Shown here: in pieces, positions 54,037-64,000 of the stretch
Layout: each line of letters starts with the position of its first letter
How positions within the stretch are numbered: position 1 is the stretch's first letter
From: Candidatus Delongbacteria bacterium
GTDB taxonomy: Bacteria > CAIWAD01
NCBI GenBank assembly: GCA_041675285.1
Contig: JBAYTZ010000002.1
Location: forward strand, 363,704 to 427,703
DNA: 64,000 nucleotides
Reading direction: 5' to 3'
Program-made: the position numbers and the translations under genes
The notes under the pieces: model-generated
The model's database searches: none
What the model was told of the DNA's origin: nothing
The model's input: only the letters and a program-made list of their open reading frames with translations

Positions 54037-55487
54037 ACCACCTGCGGCGACTGCCCCGGCCGGCCCGCCAGTGGGTGCCGGAGGATCTGGCCTTTCACCA
54101 CATCCGCGCGGCTCTGGCCTACGGGCGCAGCCTGCTGGACACGGAGGTGGCGGGCGCTCCGGCCCTGCTGGAGTGGATCCAGCGCCGTCACGAGTATGAG
54201 GCCTGCCTGCGCGAGACCCTGCTGTTGGCCCGACTGGACCACGGCGACCAGGTGGCGGATCCCTCGCGCCGCGAGTGGTTGAACGGACTGCATCAAGACC
54301 TGGGGGCCGCGCGCACGGAGCTGGACCACCGGCTGGACGGACACTACCTGGCCTCGCCGGCCCGCGACCGCCTGCCGGACGCCTTGCGCGCGGCGGTGGA
54401 GGGCCCGCTGCTGGTTCGGCAGCGCTGCTGGATGGAGTCCAATCTGGCGCTGCTGGAGCGTCTGCAGGAGTTGCAGCTCGAGTACATCCAGCTGATGGGC
54501 AATCTCAACGTGCAGTGGGTGGGACGGCCCGCGTCGCTGCCCGAGCTGCGCCACCAGTTGAAGAGCGGCGACCCGCTCACCCGGCGGCGGGTCTGGGAAG
54601 CCCGGGCGGCGGGGTTGGCGACTCTGCGCCCCGAACTGGAAGACCTGCTGGACGAGACCCTGGCCCTGCGCGAGCAGGTGGCCCGCAACGCCGGCTGCCA
54701 GGACTGGAACGGCTATCTGGCCCTGCTGGGCCGCGAGCCCTGGCCGGGCGAGGAGAGCCCCGGGGAGGAGTCGACGCTGGCCCCCTGGGACGCGCTGGCC
54801 TCCTGCACGCCCGAGGAGGACACCGCTGGCGCGGAGCCCGAACAGGTGCTGGCCGACCTGCAGGAGTGGCTGGCTGTGGCGGAACCCGCGGTGGACGACA
54901 CCCTGACCCGGCTGCGCACCTCGCGCCTGCTGGATCTGCAGGATCGCCCGGGAAAATTCGAACTGGACTTCTGCGCCTGGCTGCCCGAGCGCCGGCTGCC
55001 TGTCCTGCGCCTGAGCGCCTACCAGCTCTCCGACGACCTCTGCCGCTTCTTGCGCCACCTGCACGCGGCTCATCGCGCCATGACGGAGCGGGGCCGGGCG
55101 CTGAGCCGGCTGGAACCCGTGGTGGAGCTGCTGCCGGAGGACCTGCGCTGGACCGTGGGGGTGGCGGAGGGACTGCTGCGCGAGCGGGCCTTGTCGCCGG
55201 ATCAGCTGCAGCGCTCCCACCAGCGCCTGCAGCAGCTGCGCCGGCAGGAGTTGGCCTCCGCCCGGCGGCAGGAGCGCTGGGCGTGGTGGGTGCACGAGAA
55301 CCCCGGCGCCCCGCGGGAGTTGCGCCGGTTGCGCTGGCGCCACGAGCAGGGCGGCGATCGCTTGAACGGGGCGGCTCCGGCGGCCCTGGAGGACACGCTC
55401 TTCCTGGAGAGCGCCTTCTTTCTGCCGGAGTGGGGCCCGCCCTCGCTGGCTCTGGTCCTGGAAACCGGCTGGCAGGGCGTTCTCTGA
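54033..55487 (+). CDS. M3 peptidase-like protein lacking the HExxH zinc motif
   Basis: The 484-residue all-alpha protein resembles oligoendopeptidase F/M3 enzymes in pattern. RRVWEARAAGLATL-ALREQVARNAGCQDWNGYLALLG matches the M3 N-terminal helices, and LDLQDRPGKFELDFCAW-RLPVLRLSAYQLSDDLCRFLRHLHAAHRAM lines up with the segment before and through the zinc helix. Where M3 enzymes have HExGH, this protein has RFLRHLHAAH, so zinc binding is probably lost. It may be a non-catalytic binding protein. The match is by eye and moderate. It overlaps the amidohydrolase stop by ATGA and ends before a bidirectional terminator. Confidence 0.62.
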   Translation: MNHLRRLPRPARQWVPEDLAFHHIRAALAYGRSLLDTEVAGAPALLEWIQRRHEYEACLRETLLLARLDHGDQVADPSRREWLNGLHQDLGAARTELDHRLDGHYLASPARDRLPDALRAAVEGPLLVRQRCWMESNLALLERLQELQLEYIQLMGNLNVQWVGRPASLPELRHQLKSGDPLTRRRVWEARAAGLATLRPELEDLLDETLALREQVARNAGCQDWNGYLALLGREPWPGEESPGEESTLAPWDALASCTPEEDTAGAEPEQVLADLQEWLAVAEPAVDDTLTRLRTSRLLDLQDRPGKFELDFCAWLPERRLPVLRLSAYQLSDDLCRFLRHLHAAHRAMTERGRALSRLEPVVELLPEDLRWTVGVAEGLLRERALSPDQLQRSHQRLQQLRRQELASARRQERWAWWVHENPGAPRELRRLRWRHEQGGDRLNGAAPAALEDTLFLESAFFLPEWGPPSLALVLETGWQGVL

Positions 55488-55543
55488 CCCTTTCCATTCG
55501 CCCGCTGCGGCCCAGCGCAGGAGACCCCGGGCGCATCCCAAGC

Positions 55544-55574
55544 AAAAAAAGAGCCCGGACAGCCGGGCTCTTTT
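55544..55574. terminator. Bidirectional terminator between convergent genes
   Basis: GAGCCCGG (55551-55558) and CCGGGCTC (55563-55570) form an 8-bp stem with loop ACAG. A7 lies upstream and T4 downstream, so it works for both the pseudo-peptidase gene and the minus-strand aldehyde dehydrogenase gene. Confidence 0.93.
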
Positions 55575-55595
55575 CATGTCGAAGCGTCGCAGGGC

Positions 55596-57125
55596 TTACA
55601 TCTCGAAGTGGATGCCCTGGGCGAAGGCCGTCTTGCCCGACCAGTTCAGCGTGTTGGACTGCCGGCGCATGTAGTACTTCCACACGTCGCTGCCGGACTC
55701 GCGCCCGCCGCCCGTGTCCTTCTCGCCACCGAAGGCCAGGCCGATCTCGGCGCCCGAGGTGCCCAGGTTGACGTTGGCGATGCCGCAGTCGCTGCCCATG
55801 GCGGACAGGAAGGTCTCGCTCTCGAGGAAGTGGTTGGTGAAGATGCTGCTGGACAGGCCCTGGGGCACGCCGTTCTGCAGCGCGATGGCGTCCTCGATTC
55901 CACCCTGGTAAGTGATGATGTAGAGCAGGGGCGCGAAGGTCTCGTCCTGGACGATCTCCATTTCGTTGCGCACCTTGGCGATGGCCGGCGTGACGTAGGC
56001 GCCGCTCTCGTAGCCCGGCCCGCTCAGCACTTCGCCGCCGCAGACCATCTCCCCGCCCTGGGCCTTCACCTTGGCGATGGCATCCTGCAAGTCCTTGACG
56101 GCGCCCGTGTCCACCAGCGGGCCCATCAGCACGCCTTCCTCCAGCGGGTTGCCGATCCGCACCGTCTTGTAGGCGGCGGCCAGCTTTTGGACCAGCGTAT
56201 CGGCCAGCGACTCGTGGACGATGATCCGGCGCGTGGACGTGCAGCGCTGGCCGGCGGTGCCGATGGCGCCGAAGGCGATGTTGGGGATGGCCAGGCTCAG
56301 GTCGGCGTGGGGCGTCACGATGATCGCGTTGTTGCCGCCCAGCTCGAGGATGGTGTGGCCTAGGCGCTCGCCCACGATGCCCGCCAGGCGCTTGCCCATG
56401 GGCGTGGAGCCGGTGGCGGAGATCAGCGGCACGCGCGCGTCGCGCACCAGGGCGTCGCCCACGCTGGAGCCCTTGCCGATGATCAGGCTGCAGACGCCTT
56501 CGGGCACGCCGTTGCGCTTGAGCACGCGGGCGGCGATGGTCTGGCAGGCCACGGCGGTGAGCGGGGTCTTGCTGGAGGGCTTCCAGACCACCACGTCGCC
56601 GCAGATCAGGGCCAGGGTGGTGTTCCAGGACCAGACGGCCACGGGGAAGTTGAAGGCCGAGATCACGCCCACGATGCCCAGCGGGTGCCACTGCTCGAAC
56701 ATTCGATGGCGGGCGCGCTCGCTGTGGGTGGTCACGCCGTAGAGCTGGCGGCTCATGCCCGTGGCGAAGTCGCAGATGTCGATCATCTCCTGCACTTCGC
56801 CGCGGCCTTCCTGGATCACCTTGCCCATTTCCATGGTCACCAGGGCGGCCAGCTCCTCCTTGTGGGCGCGCAGCTCTTCGCCCAGCTGGCGGACGATCTC
56901 GCCGCGCTTGGGGGCCGGCCACATGCGCCACTCGATGAAGGCCTTGGCGGCGGTCTGCATGACCTGCTCGTACTCGCCCATCTCGCACTGCTGGACCTTG
57001 GCCAGCACCTTGCCGTCGATGGGGGAAACCGACTCCAGCAGGCTGCCCTTGCAGGGGATCCATGATCCCGTGCTGGCGCCCTGGTTCACGTCCTCGATGC
57101 CCAGTTTGGCGAGGATATCCTTCAT
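55596..57125 (-). CDS. ALDH7-type aldehyde dehydrogenase (alpha-aminoadipic semialdehyde dehydrogenase-like)
   Basis: The 509-residue NAD-dependent enzyme resembles ALDH7A1/antiquitin and bacterial AmaB. It has FNFPVAVWSWNTTLA, WKPSSKTPLTA, the ILELGGNNAII catalytic Glu region, the nucleophile in GTAGQRCTSTRR, and DETFAPLLYI. It probably oxidises aminoadipate semialdehyde from lysine breakdown, or related aldehydes. The ATG at 57125 begins the conserved MKDILAKLGIED segment; longer upstream residues look non-coding. It reads toward the plus-strand genes and shares their bidirectional terminator. Confidence 0.93.
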   Translation of the reverse strand: MKDILAKLGIEDVNQGASTGSWIPCKGSLLESVSPIDGKVLAKVQQCEMGEYEQVMQTAAKAFIEWRMWPAPKRGEIVRQLGEELRAHKEELAALVTMEMGKVIQEGRGEVQEMIDICDFATGMSRQLYGVTTHSERARHRMFEQWHPLGIVGVISAFNFPVAVWSWNTTLALICGDVVVWKPSSKTPLTAVACQTIAARVLKRNGVPEGVCSLIIGKGSSVGDALVRDARVPLISATGSTPMGKRLAGIVGERLGHTILELGGNNAIIVTPHADLSLAIPNIAFGAIGTAGQRCTSTRRIIVHESLADTLVQKLAAAYKTVRIGNPLEEGVLMGPLVDTGAVKDLQDAIAKVKAQGGEMVCGGEVLSGPGYESGAYVTPAIAKVRNEMEIVQDETFAPLLYIITYQGGIEDAIALQNGVPQGLSSSIFTNHFLESETFLSAMGSDCGIANVNLGTSGAEIGLAFGGEKDTGGGRESGSDVWKYYMRRQSNTLNWSGKTAFAQGIHFEM

Positions 57126-57241
57126 GTCGAAGCTCCTGCGGTTTGGCGTTTCGCGCTCCCTAGTGAGAGGGCCGCCCAAGATCGAATGAGGGGCGTCAAG
57201 AAGCAAACAGGAAGCCTGGCAGTAGCTGCGGCGCCATGTTT

Positions 57242-57272
57242 TCCACCTTTCTGCTTGCGCCAGAAAGGTGGA
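57242..57272. repeat. Perfect intergenic hairpin TCCACCTTTCTG/CAGAAAGGTGGA
   Basis: A 12-bp perfect stem (57242-57253 with 57261-57272) surrounds the 7-base loop CTTGCGC. There is no U-tract, so it is more likely a mobile repeat unit than a terminator. Confidence 0.75.
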
Positions 57273-57433
57273 GCCAAAGAGGCGCTTTTTCTCAACGGCT
57301 AGAGTCAGGCCACCTCGCGGTGGCCTTCCGCTAGCCGCAGTTTGGCCTTCCTTGCTCCGTGTAGTTGGTTCGCCTGATGGCTTCACCCATTTTCTGGTTC
57401 AGCCCTGCGGGCTTCACCTCACTGAACCATTTC

Positions 57434-57508
57434 GTCATCCCCCGGCTCGACCGGGGGATCCCATGGCAAAGTGACTGTCATCCCAGCGAAAGCTGGGATC
57501 CCATGGCA
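57434..57508. repeat. Two tandem GTCATCCC...GGGATCCCATGGCA palindromic repeats
   Basis: Copies at 57434-57468 and 57477-57508 share GTCATCCC, a GC-rich hairpin centre, and GGGATCCCATGGCA. This is the widespread 'CATCCCAGCGAAAGCTGGGATCC' type of intergenic palindrome. Confidence 0.8.
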
Positions 57509-57758
57509 TGTGCGAGGCGAAGCCAATTCCCTTCCCTCGCTGCCCCGGGCCCACGCGAGCGTGGGCATGGGGAAGGCGCGACCCGGTAACGCCGGGGCGC
57601 GATGGGATGGGGGTCGTTCTATCTCCACAGTCAGCCCGCCTTCAAGCCTTCAAGTCTTCGTGCGCGAGTGGAATCTCGGACGTATCACGCACAACCCAAG
57701 CCAAGACCTATCTGGCCTCTGTGCCTCTGTGACTCTGTGGTGAGCTGCCGACGGAAGG

Positions 57759-60257
57759 TCAGCGCAACAGGGTGACGCTGCGTGTTTCTTGCCGCCCGCC
57801 CGTCTCCAGCGTGACCAGGTAGGTACCGCTGGCTAGACGCCACGTGCCGAACTGCGCCGTGTGCGTACCAGCCGGTACGATATCGTCCACCAGCACGGCC
57901 ACTTCCTGACCCAGCAGATTGTGCACGACCAACCGCACATGGCGTGGGCGGTCCAGCGAATAGGGAATGAGTGAGACCGGGTTGAACGGATTGGGATAAG
58001 GATTGCCCAGCGTGAAGCTCGCGGGCCGTCCCGGCTGGGGCTTCGGGCGCTGGACGGCCACCCAGCCCGTGTCAATGGCGGCAGCTTGCGGTCCACCCGT
58101 ATAGCCCATGTCATTGCGCAGGGTGCCCAGACTTGGCCAGAGCGGGAAGCCAGGTTGAGTTGAATCCTCAGGATCGTTCCATTCCACTGCTGAGTTGCCA
58201 GCATCCACGCAGGGAGATTCCGCGCTGAGATAGGGCGGCCCCAGCTCCGCATCAAACAAGGGATTTTGGCCGTAGAGATTATGATCCCCCGAGTACCAAG
58301 AAGGCAGCAGGCAGTAGGAGAAGAGAGGTGGCTGAAAGTCCGTGCTATCGGTGTAGGGGTCGACGAAGTACCGACAGCCGTTTCCCGATAGAATGGAATT
58401 CTGCAAGGTCAGCTGCGGTCTTGTGTTGTCATAGGTACTGAACAAGAATTCTGTGTGGTTATTGAGCAAACTGATGTTACTCAGCTTGCTGGCTGGACCT
58501 CCCAAGAGTGTGAGAACACCCTGCCATGTCGGATGATCATCCACATATGGATATGTGAAATGGGCCTCCCAGGACTCCACGCCTTCCACCACCACATTAG
58601 CCAAGACTAAGGTATCCGCCAGGCACAGCATGCCCATTCGTGACGTGTTACGAACGCTGATGTTCTGGGCGTCATAACTCGACCCCCCGTACAGGAAGAT
58701 GCCGCCATCGTCGTTGTCTTCCACGAGGACATTGCGCAGCCAGATCTTGGGGGGTCGGAACGAATAATGGCCTCCATACACTTCCAAAGTACTCCCTACG
58801 CAAAATCCATCTAAGACTGGATCTCCTGAAAAGGACTCCGGGATGGTGTTGATTTGGCGATTTCCACGAAGAATGCAGTCTTCTATAAGGACTTGCTTGC
58901 GAATTTGGGTATTATCCACCCATAAATAAAATGCACGTCCTCGATTGGCTTCGCGGAGACTGTTGGGGTTATCGTAATCGTCATGATCATGTACTACGTT
59001 GTTTTGGATAATCATGCGCCGGTAAAAATTGTCTTCTATGTTCCGGCGTAACCCTGCTGTTGTATTCAGTGCCAACCCATATCCGTAGCTTCGTACCTGT
59101 GGTTGTCCACTCCAGGTCATGGGATATACATGGGAGAGATTTCGTTGGATGAGGACATCTTCAAAACTGCATCGCTCCGAGTCCACAATATGGCCCGAAC
59201 AATTCAGCTGGCACATGGATTCCTCGCCCTGCGAGGGGGAACCACATTCATTGTCCTCGACCAGGAGGTGACGCACGGTGCCCCAAGCGGCTGCATTGAT
59301 TCGGACCAATTTGTCTGACGCACCGTAGCAGTTGGTAACGGACATATGATCCACTCGAAGCGTATCCGAGGATAAATCCACAATCAATCCCAAAGAACTG
59401 ACTTCGTACCGTTTCTCATTCGTACAGCGGTCGACCATCAGATGGGAAACCGCCAGGACGCTTTGCTCCCCTAACGCCGTATTGATCATTAGAACCGTAT
59501 TTTCCTGAGAATGACAATCTGAGACAAATACGGAATCTATGTCACAGATAAAGGCGCCAATCTCAATACATGTTCCAATACTATGTTGTGATGAAACCAC
59601 CACGTCATGCACGATTACTGAATCTGCGCCAATAGCAATAACGTCCGATGGATATTCACTAGGGAGGAAGCGCAATTTTGAGCAAACAACTGATTCAGCA
59701 CCCAATAAGTGAATCATATCATTTGACGTTTCCGGGTCCTGCTGCCGACGATACAAATGCCCGCGTATGTCTTCCAAAACAATTCTACCTAATCGTAAAC
59801 CGCTATCAGATCGTAACAAAGCGCCGGCATGTGGACCTCTATTTTCTCTAAAGACGACGTGGCGAATCGTAGCATTTGAGCTGTCTCGCAGATAGATCGC
59901 ACCACCTCGATAGGGTTGTGTCTCTGACCCCTTCCCCTTTTTCAGAGTTACCCCTTCCAGTCGGAAGACCCTGTCCCCTCGCGTCTGCACGGTGATCAAA
60001 GATCCCTGCCACTGCCCGTCGAGGATCGTAGAATCGATAGCTAGACTATCCCCTGTGAAAAAATCGTCGGAGACGAGACTCAGGTTGCGGTCGGGAATCG
60101 TCAGCAGCCCGTTGTACGTACCTGGCGCCACGTGCACGGTGTCGCCATCCGCGGCGACGTCAATGGCAGCCTGGATTGTGGCGTGGTCGGCGGGGACGTG
60201 CAGCAGGGCAGCCTGGAGGCGCAGGGTGAGCATGAACAGGCAGATCCAACAGCGCAT
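57759..60257 (-). CDS. Secreted right-handed beta-helix protein with T9SS C-terminal sorting domain
   Basis: The 832-residue protein has a signal peptide (MRCWICLFMLTLRLQAALL). A beta-helix follows that begins with HVPADHATIQAAIDVAADGDTVHVAPGTYNG and continues as parallel-strand coils (SNATIRHVVFRENRGPHAGALL and similar), as in pectate-lyase-like folds. The C-terminus (NPYPNPFNPVSLIPYSL-VRLVVHNLLGQEVAVLVDD-GTYLVTLETGG) is a type A T9SS sorting domain. The passenger (about 58300-59950) is far more AT-rich than the ends. An outer-surface or secreted location is expected. No catalytic residues are recognised, and the ligand is unknown. Confidence 0.9.
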   Translation of the reverse strand: MRCWICLFMLTLRLQAALLHVPADHATIQAAIDVAADGDTVHVAPGTYNGLLTIPDRNLSLVSDDFFTGDSLAIDSTILDGQWQGSLITVQTRGDRVFRLEGVTLKKGKGSETQPYRGGAIYLRDSSNATIRHVVFRENRGPHAGALLRSDSGLRLGRIVLEDIRGHLYRRQQDPETSNDMIHLLGAESVVCSKLRFLPSEYPSDVIAIGADSVIVHDVVVSSQHSIGTCIEIGAFICDIDSVFVSDCHSQENTVLMINTALGEQSVLAVSHLMVDRCTNEKRYEVSSLGLIVDLSSDTLRVDHMSVTNCYGASDKLVRINAAAWGTVRHLLVEDNECGSPSQGEESMCQLNCSGHIVDSERCSFEDVLIQRNLSHVYPMTWSGQPQVRSYGYGLALNTTAGLRRNIEDNFYRRMIIQNNVVHDHDDYDNPNSLREANRGRAFYLWVDNTQIRKQVLIEDCILRGNRQINTIPESFSGDPVLDGFCVGSTLEVYGGHYSFRPPKIWLRNVLVEDNDDGGIFLYGGSSYDAQNISVRNTSRMGMLCLADTLVLANVVVEGVESWEAHFTYPYVDDHPTWQGVLTLLGGPASKLSNISLLNNHTEFLFSTYDNTRPQLTLQNSILSGNGCRYFVDPYTDSTDFQPPLFSYCLLPSWYSGDHNLYGQNPLFDAELGPPYLSAESPCVDAGNSAVEWNDPEDSTQPGFPLWPSLGTLRNDMGYTGGPQAAAIDTGWVAVQRPKPQPGRPASFTLGNPYPNPFNPVSLIPYSLDRPRHVRLVVHNLLGQEVAVLVDDIVPAGTHTAQFGTWRLASGTYLVTLETGGRQETRSVTLLR

Positions 60258-60643
60258 GGGGACCTCGGGCCAAGGGGACACGACGTGCGGACATCCCCAG
60301 CGTAGTATTCGGAGATATTCCAAACCCGGGTTGACTGCTGCCGCCGTCAAGCGCACTGCGTGACAGGAACGCATGGGTTGACGGATGGGCCGGGCACTTC
60401 CATCTCGCACGGCGCAGCGAATCAGGTCTGGTTGCGCGACCCGCCCGCGTCTGGGAATCGGAGTCACGTTGGTGTGGATGGGGCGAAATTGTTGCCAATG
60501 CCTTCAAATCTATACCGAACAATCTGCGATCATCCTCCCCGTTCGGTGAAAACTGAGCAGGCACAAGGATTTTTCCCACACTTGCCCTTGCGCTCGTGGA
60601 GAGCGAACGCTTAATTGGTCGTCTTGCAAATTTCGGAGGAAAT
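60258..60643 (+). other. Divergent intergenic region ahead of the str operon
   Basis: These 386 bases hold the divergent start of the beta-helix gene and the leader of rpsL. A promoter candidate is noted separately at 60489-60516. In-frame residues upstream of rpsL (60596 onward) are not part of S12. No RNA gene is recognised. Confidence 0.5.
60489..60516 (+). promoter_or_regulatory. Candidate sigma-70-type promoter of the str operon
   Basis: TTGTTG (60489-60494) and TATACC (60511-60516) are spaced by 16 bases in a locally AT-richer stretch, about 120 bases before rpsL. The match is partial and promoter consensus in this lineage is unknown. Confidence 0.35.
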
Positions 60644-61051
60644 GTGCCGACCATCAGCCAATTGGTCCGAATGGGCCGCGAAAAGCTGGTCGACAAGCAG
60701 AACAGCCCCGCGCTGAAGCGTTGTCCCCAGCGCCGTGGCGTCTGCACCCAGGTGCGCACCACGACCCCGAAGAAGCCGAACTCGGCCATGCGGAAGATCG
60801 CCCGCGTGCGCCTGACCAGCGGTTTCGAGGTCACGGCCTATATCCCCGGCGAAGGCCACAACCTGCAGGAGCACAGCATCGTGCTGGTGCGGGGCGGCCG
60901 TGTCAAGGATCTGCCCGGCGTCCGCTACCACATCATCCGCGGGGCGCTGGACGCCTCGGGTGTGGACGGCCGCAACCAGGGCCGCTCCAAATACGGCACC
61001 AAGAAGCCGAAGGAAGGCCAGGCACCGGCCAAGGGCAAAGGCAAGAAGTAA
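60644..61051 (+). CDS. rpsL: Ribosomal protein uS12
   Basis: The 135-residue S12 starts with GTG (MPTISQLVRMGREKL) after GGAGG. The decoding-centre segment is KKPNSAMRKIARVRL and the second loop has SIVLVRGGRVKDLPGVRYH. Residues 43 and 88 (E. coli numbering) look like the common streptomycin-sensitive Lys. The C-terminus has a basic extension of roughly ten residues (GQAPAKGKGKK) beyond the usual length. S12 heads the rpsL-rpsG-fusA-tuf order. Confidence 0.97.
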   Translation: MPTISQLVRMGREKLVDKQNSPALKRCPQRRGVCTQVRTTTPKKPNSAMRKIARVRLTSGFEVTAYIPGEGHNLQEHSIVLVRGGRVKDLPGVRYHIIRGALDASGVDGRNQGRSKYGTKKPKEGQAPAKGKGKK

Positions 61052-61072
61052 GCAACAGGGCAGGTATCTCCC

Positions 61073-61540
61073 ATGCGTAGACGTCGTGCGCCGGAGCGCG
61101 TGAATCTCCCGGATCCGAAGTTCCATTCCCAACTGGCGGCCCGCTTCATCAACAGCATGATGAAGGGCGGCGAAAAGGCCGTGGCCGAGCGCGAGTTCTA
61201 TCGCGCCGTGGAGATTGTGGACGGCAAAATGGACAAGGGCGGCCTCGAGGTCTTCGAGCGCGCCGTGCGCACCGTCGAGCCGCTGCTGGAAGTGCGGTCC
61301 CGCCGCGTGGGCGGCTCCACCTACCAGGTGCCCGTGGAGGTGCGTCCCAAGCGGAAGACGGCCCTGGCCATCCGCTGGATCATCACCTACTCGCGCAACC
61401 GCAGCGAGAAGACCTTCGCCGAGCGCCTGGCGGGGGAACTGATGGCCGCCTACAAGAAGGAAGGCAACTCCTTCAAGAAGCGCGAAGATGTGCACAAGAT
61501 GGCCGAGGCCAACAAGGCCTTCGCCCACTTCCGCTGGTAG
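61073..61540 (+). CDS. rpsG: Ribosomal protein uS7
   Basis: The 155-residue S7 has the usual motifs MRRRRAPERVNLPDPKF, KFHSQLAARFINSMMKGGEK, VRTVEPLLEVRSRRVGGSTYQVP and KREDVHKMAEANKAFAHFRW. It binds the 3' domain of 16S rRNA. It lies 21 bases after rpsL. Confidence 0.98.
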   Translation: MRRRRAPERVNLPDPKFHSQLAARFINSMMKGGEKAVAEREFYRAVEIVDGKMDKGGLEVFERAVRTVEPLLEVRSRRVGGSTYQVPVEVRPKRKTALAIRWIITYSRNRSEKTFAERLAGELMAAYKKEGNSFKKREDVHKMAEANKAFAHFRW

Positions 61541-61580
61541 TCTCTAGTCCACTGGACCAGAAAGGAATCGTTCCAGACCG

Positions 61581-63659
<2,079 letters not shown>

Positions 63660-63888
63660 GCTGGTGACTCCGGGCTCGCGTTCCTGACCGAACGACTCAC
63701 AGTGTGGGACATCGTCCGGCCGCCGTTGTGGCGTCGGATCTGACCTGCCTTCCCGGATTGGGGAGGGCATGCACGGCGTTTGCGCCGCCCGGAGTGGTGT
63801 GCGTGGATGCCCGGGCCGGGAGGAGTCGTCCGCAGGGGCGACGGCGGCGTGGGCCGCATGAGTTCAGACATCAGGTAGGAGTGATCCA

Positions 63889-64000
63889 ATGGCCAAGGCA
63901 AAATTCGAGCGGACCAAGCCCCACGTGAACGTCGGGACGATTGGTCACGTGGACCACGGCAAGACGACGCTGACGGCGGCGATCACGCAGGCCCTTGCGA
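63889..64000 (+). CDS. tuf: Elongation factor Tu, N-terminal part only
   Basis: The ATG at 63889 follows AGGAG and encodes MAKAKFERTKPHVNVGTIGH and on, with the P-loop GHVDHGKTTLTAAIT. The gene continues beyond the window edge. The 229 bases after fusA hold no other gene. Confidence 0.96.
   Translation, partial: MAKAKFERTKPHVNVGTIGHVDHGKTTLTAAITQALA

Larger units (their letters stand above)
57126..57758. other. Repeat-rich intergenic region between two minus-strand genes
   Basis: These 633 bases carry a hairpin at 57242-57272, two tandem CATCCC-type palindromes (57434-57508) and a CTCTGTG-type repeat arm (57711-57743). No frame looks coding by composition or family features. The region should contain the promoter of the aldehyde dehydrogenase gene near 57130-57240, but I cannot point to a specific one. 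Confidence 0.55.

Noticed and set aside
60596..60643. Longer N-terminus for ribosomal protein S12
   Set aside because: S12 homologues begin at MPTI; the GTG at 60644 has GGAGG upstream, so the earlier frame is leader.

Overview
The window is high-GC (about 65-70%) Gram-negative chromosome. The organism is most likely an uncultured member of the Fibrobacteres-Chlorobi-Bacteroidetes (FCB) superphylum. Three things point there: a beta-helix protein ending in a type IX secretion (Por/T9SS) sorting domain, a TonB-dependent receptor with an N-terminal carboxypeptidase-regulatory-like domain, and a complete type IV pilus locus. No rRNA, phage, CRISPR array or insertion sequence is visible. Genes are tightly packed, with many ATGA, GTGA and TGATG stop/start overlaps.

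Layout. 1-4.2 kb (minus strand): a PP2C phosphatase, a Ser/Thr kinase with a TPR-rich tail, and the start of a coiled-coil protein. 4.5-12.7 kb: a hybrid histidine kinase, DUF309, endonuclease III, GTP cyclohydrolase I, class I fumarase and a TonB receptor. 12.8-29.8 kb: the type IV pilus locus, with a well-spaced sigma-54 promoter motif, pilA, pilT, three small prepilin-like or membrane proteins, a DUF4900-like protein, pilMNOPQ, a large Ig-repeat envelope protein, pilB, pilC and prepilin peptidase. 29.9-31.8 kb: an SH3-like protein, tadA, a YbjQ-family gene and tRNA-Ser(CGA). 31.8-37.4 kb: a DUF389 protein and a tight four-gene module of uncharacterised membrane proteins. 37.6-41.7 kb: rmlB, a Wza-like exporter and a polyprenyl-phosphate sugar transferase (exopolysaccharide genes).

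42.0-52.4 kb is a conserved translation and cell-division cluster: tRNA-Val(GAC), thrS, infC (apparent AUC start), rpmI, rplT, pheS, pheT, a short coiled-coil gene, zapA, a strong candidate 6S RNA, RNase Y and a YmdB-family phosphoesterase. 52.5-55.5 kb holds a YtcJ-like amidohydrolase and an apparently metal-site-less M3-peptidase homologue. 55.6-60.3 kb (minus strand) holds an ALDH7-type aldehyde dehydrogenase and the unusually AT-rich beta-helix T9SS cargo protein. The window ends in the str operon: rpsL, rpsG, fusA and the start of tuf.

The best candidates for something undescribed are the four-gene membrane module (33.3-37.4 kb), the pilus locus with its degenerate and duplicated prepilins and embedded Ig-repeat protein, the tRNA-Val gene with C33 and a broken T-stem pair, the pseudo-M3 peptidase, and the mosaic base composition of the T9SS cargo gene. 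Several families of palindromic intergenic repeats also occur. All family assignments come from motifs and memory of the families; no database search was run.
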